Shown piece after piece: positions 4,832 to 5,477 of a stretch of 5,477 nucleotides of DNA (its first letter is position 1; every line of letters begins with the position of its first letter). The stretch covers positions 1 through 5,477 of the forward strand of contig CANGEH010000170.1 in the NCBI GenBank assembly GCA_947452665.1. Reading direction: 5' to 3'. The notes below the pieces were generated by a model. It was given only the letters and a program-made list of their open reading frames with translations, was not told the origin of the DNA and made no database searches. This DNA comes from Caulobacteraceae bacterium. GTDB taxonomy: Bacteria > Pseudomonadota > Alphaproteobacteria > Caulobacterales > Caulobacteraceae. The translations under genes and the position numbers were made by a program.

Positions 4832-5477
4832 TGGCCCATATTTCAGACCTGATCGAAACCGATATTGACGCCTATCTGCTGCAGCACCAGCACAAGAGCC
4901 TGCTGCGCTTCATCACCTGCGGCAGTGTTGATGATGGCAAATCGACCCTAATCGGCCGACTGCTGTATGATTCCAAAATGATCTTTGAAGATCAGATGGC
5001 AGCCCTTGAGGCCGATTCCAAGCGCATCGGCACCCAGGGCGGCGAGATTGATTTTGCGCTTCTGGTCGATGGCTTGGCCGCCGAGCGCGAGCAGGGCATT
5101 ACGATCGATGTCGCCTATCGGTTCTTTTCCACCGAAAAGCGTAAATTCATCGTCGCCGACACGCCCGGCCATGAGCAATATACTCGCAATATGGTCACCG
5201 GTGCCTCGACTGCGGATCTGGCGATTATCCTGGTCGATGCGCGCAAGGGCATACTGACCCAGACCCGTCGCCACTCCTATCTGGTATCCCTGATCGGGAT
5301 CAAGAAGGTGGTTCTGGCCGTCAATAAGATGGATCTGGTCGGGTTTGACCAGACCGTGTTTGACACGATTGTCCGCGACTATCGCGCCTTTGCCGCCCAG
5401 GTTGGGCTGGACGATGTCACGGCCATTCCAATCTCTGGCCTTCGCGGCGACAATATTGCCTCGCGCAGTGATCAGAC
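4831..5477 (+). CDS. cysN: CysN, sulfate adenylyltransferase GTPase subunit (3' end outside the window; possibly CysNC)
   Basis: CysN is the elongation-factor-like GTPase that powers CysD. The frame is open from the ATG at 4831 to the window end, giving 215 complete codons plus two bases of the next. All five GTPase motifs are seen: G1 GSVDDGKST (31-39), the switch I region REQGITIDVAYRFF (86-99) with its conserved Thr, G3 DTPGHEQY (110-117), G4 NKMD (165-168) and G5 SGLRGDN (202-208). VDDGKST and VAYRFF separate it from EF-Tu and match CysN/NodQ. AGGAAGG (4815-4821) lies nine bases upstream of the start, inside the end of cysD. The visible part ends just after the G domain, so the beta-barrel domains are cut off. 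Many alphaproteobacteria carry a CysNC fusion with an APS kinase domain; whether this is one lies beyond the window. Confidence 0.96.
   Translation, partial: MAHISDLIETDIDAYLLQHQHKSLLRFITCGSVDDGKSTLIGRLLYDSKMIFEDQMAALEADSKRIGTQGGEIDFALLVDGLAAEREQGITIDVAYRFFSTEKRKFIVADTPGHEQYTRNMVTGASTADLAIILVDARKGILTQTRRHSYLVSLIGIKKVVLAVNKMDLVGFDQTVFDTIVRDYRAFAAQVGLDDVTAIPISGLRGDNIASRSDQ

Noticed and set aside
4948..5274. Minus-strand open frame of 108 codons inside cysN
   Set aside because: Antisense shadow of the GTPase domain; codon pattern follows the CysN frame.

Overview
The window looks like a piece of an alphaproteobacterial chromosome. It is GC-rich with compact coding. It carries an imuA-imuB mutagenesis cassette preceded by a GTTC-N7-GTTC direct repeat, which is the LexA-box form known from alphaproteobacteria. 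The style would fit Caulobacterales, Maricaulales or relatives, but no single gene fixes the genus.

The left part (about 1-2290) is read on the minus strand. From its promoter at about 2240-2269 it runs imuA (2217 to 1504), then imuB (1589 to 3), and then the first two codons of a third gene whose ATG overlaps the imuB stop (ATGA). By family precedent that third gene should be the error-prone polymerase dnaE2 (imuC). The genes overlap, so they are almost certainly one transcript. ImuB is a Y-family polymerase relative without the catalytic acidic residues. ImuA is a RecA/SulA-like partner without a recognisable Walker A loop. DnaE2 would be the actual polymerase. Together they carry out damage-induced mutagenic translesion synthesis.

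The middle (2289-2861, minus strand) holds one small gene for an exported tetratricopeptide-repeat protein of unknown role. It stands alone. It ends 71 bases before the imuA start, and the imuA promoter lies in that gap. Its own start faces cysQ across a 122-base divergent intergenic region.

The right part (2984-5477, plus strand) is a sulfate-assimilation block: cysQ, then cysD after a 102-base AT-richer gap, then cysN, which overlaps the cysD stop by one base (TAATG) and runs off the window. CysD and CysN make adenosine 5'-phosphosulfate (APS) from ATP and sulfate, using GTP hydrolysis. CysQ removes the PAP (3'-phosphoadenosine 5'-phosphate) left when PAPS is used, so the block joins activation with by-product clearance. 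Whether cysN continues into a cysC kinase domain cannot be seen here.

I found no RNA genes, CRISPR array, insertion sequence or obvious foreign DNA. All genes fall in known families, and I see no convincing new system. The most informative details are the compact SOS operator-promoter in front of imuA, the deep imuA/imuB overlap with two competing imuB starts, and the edge overlap that predicts dnaE2.
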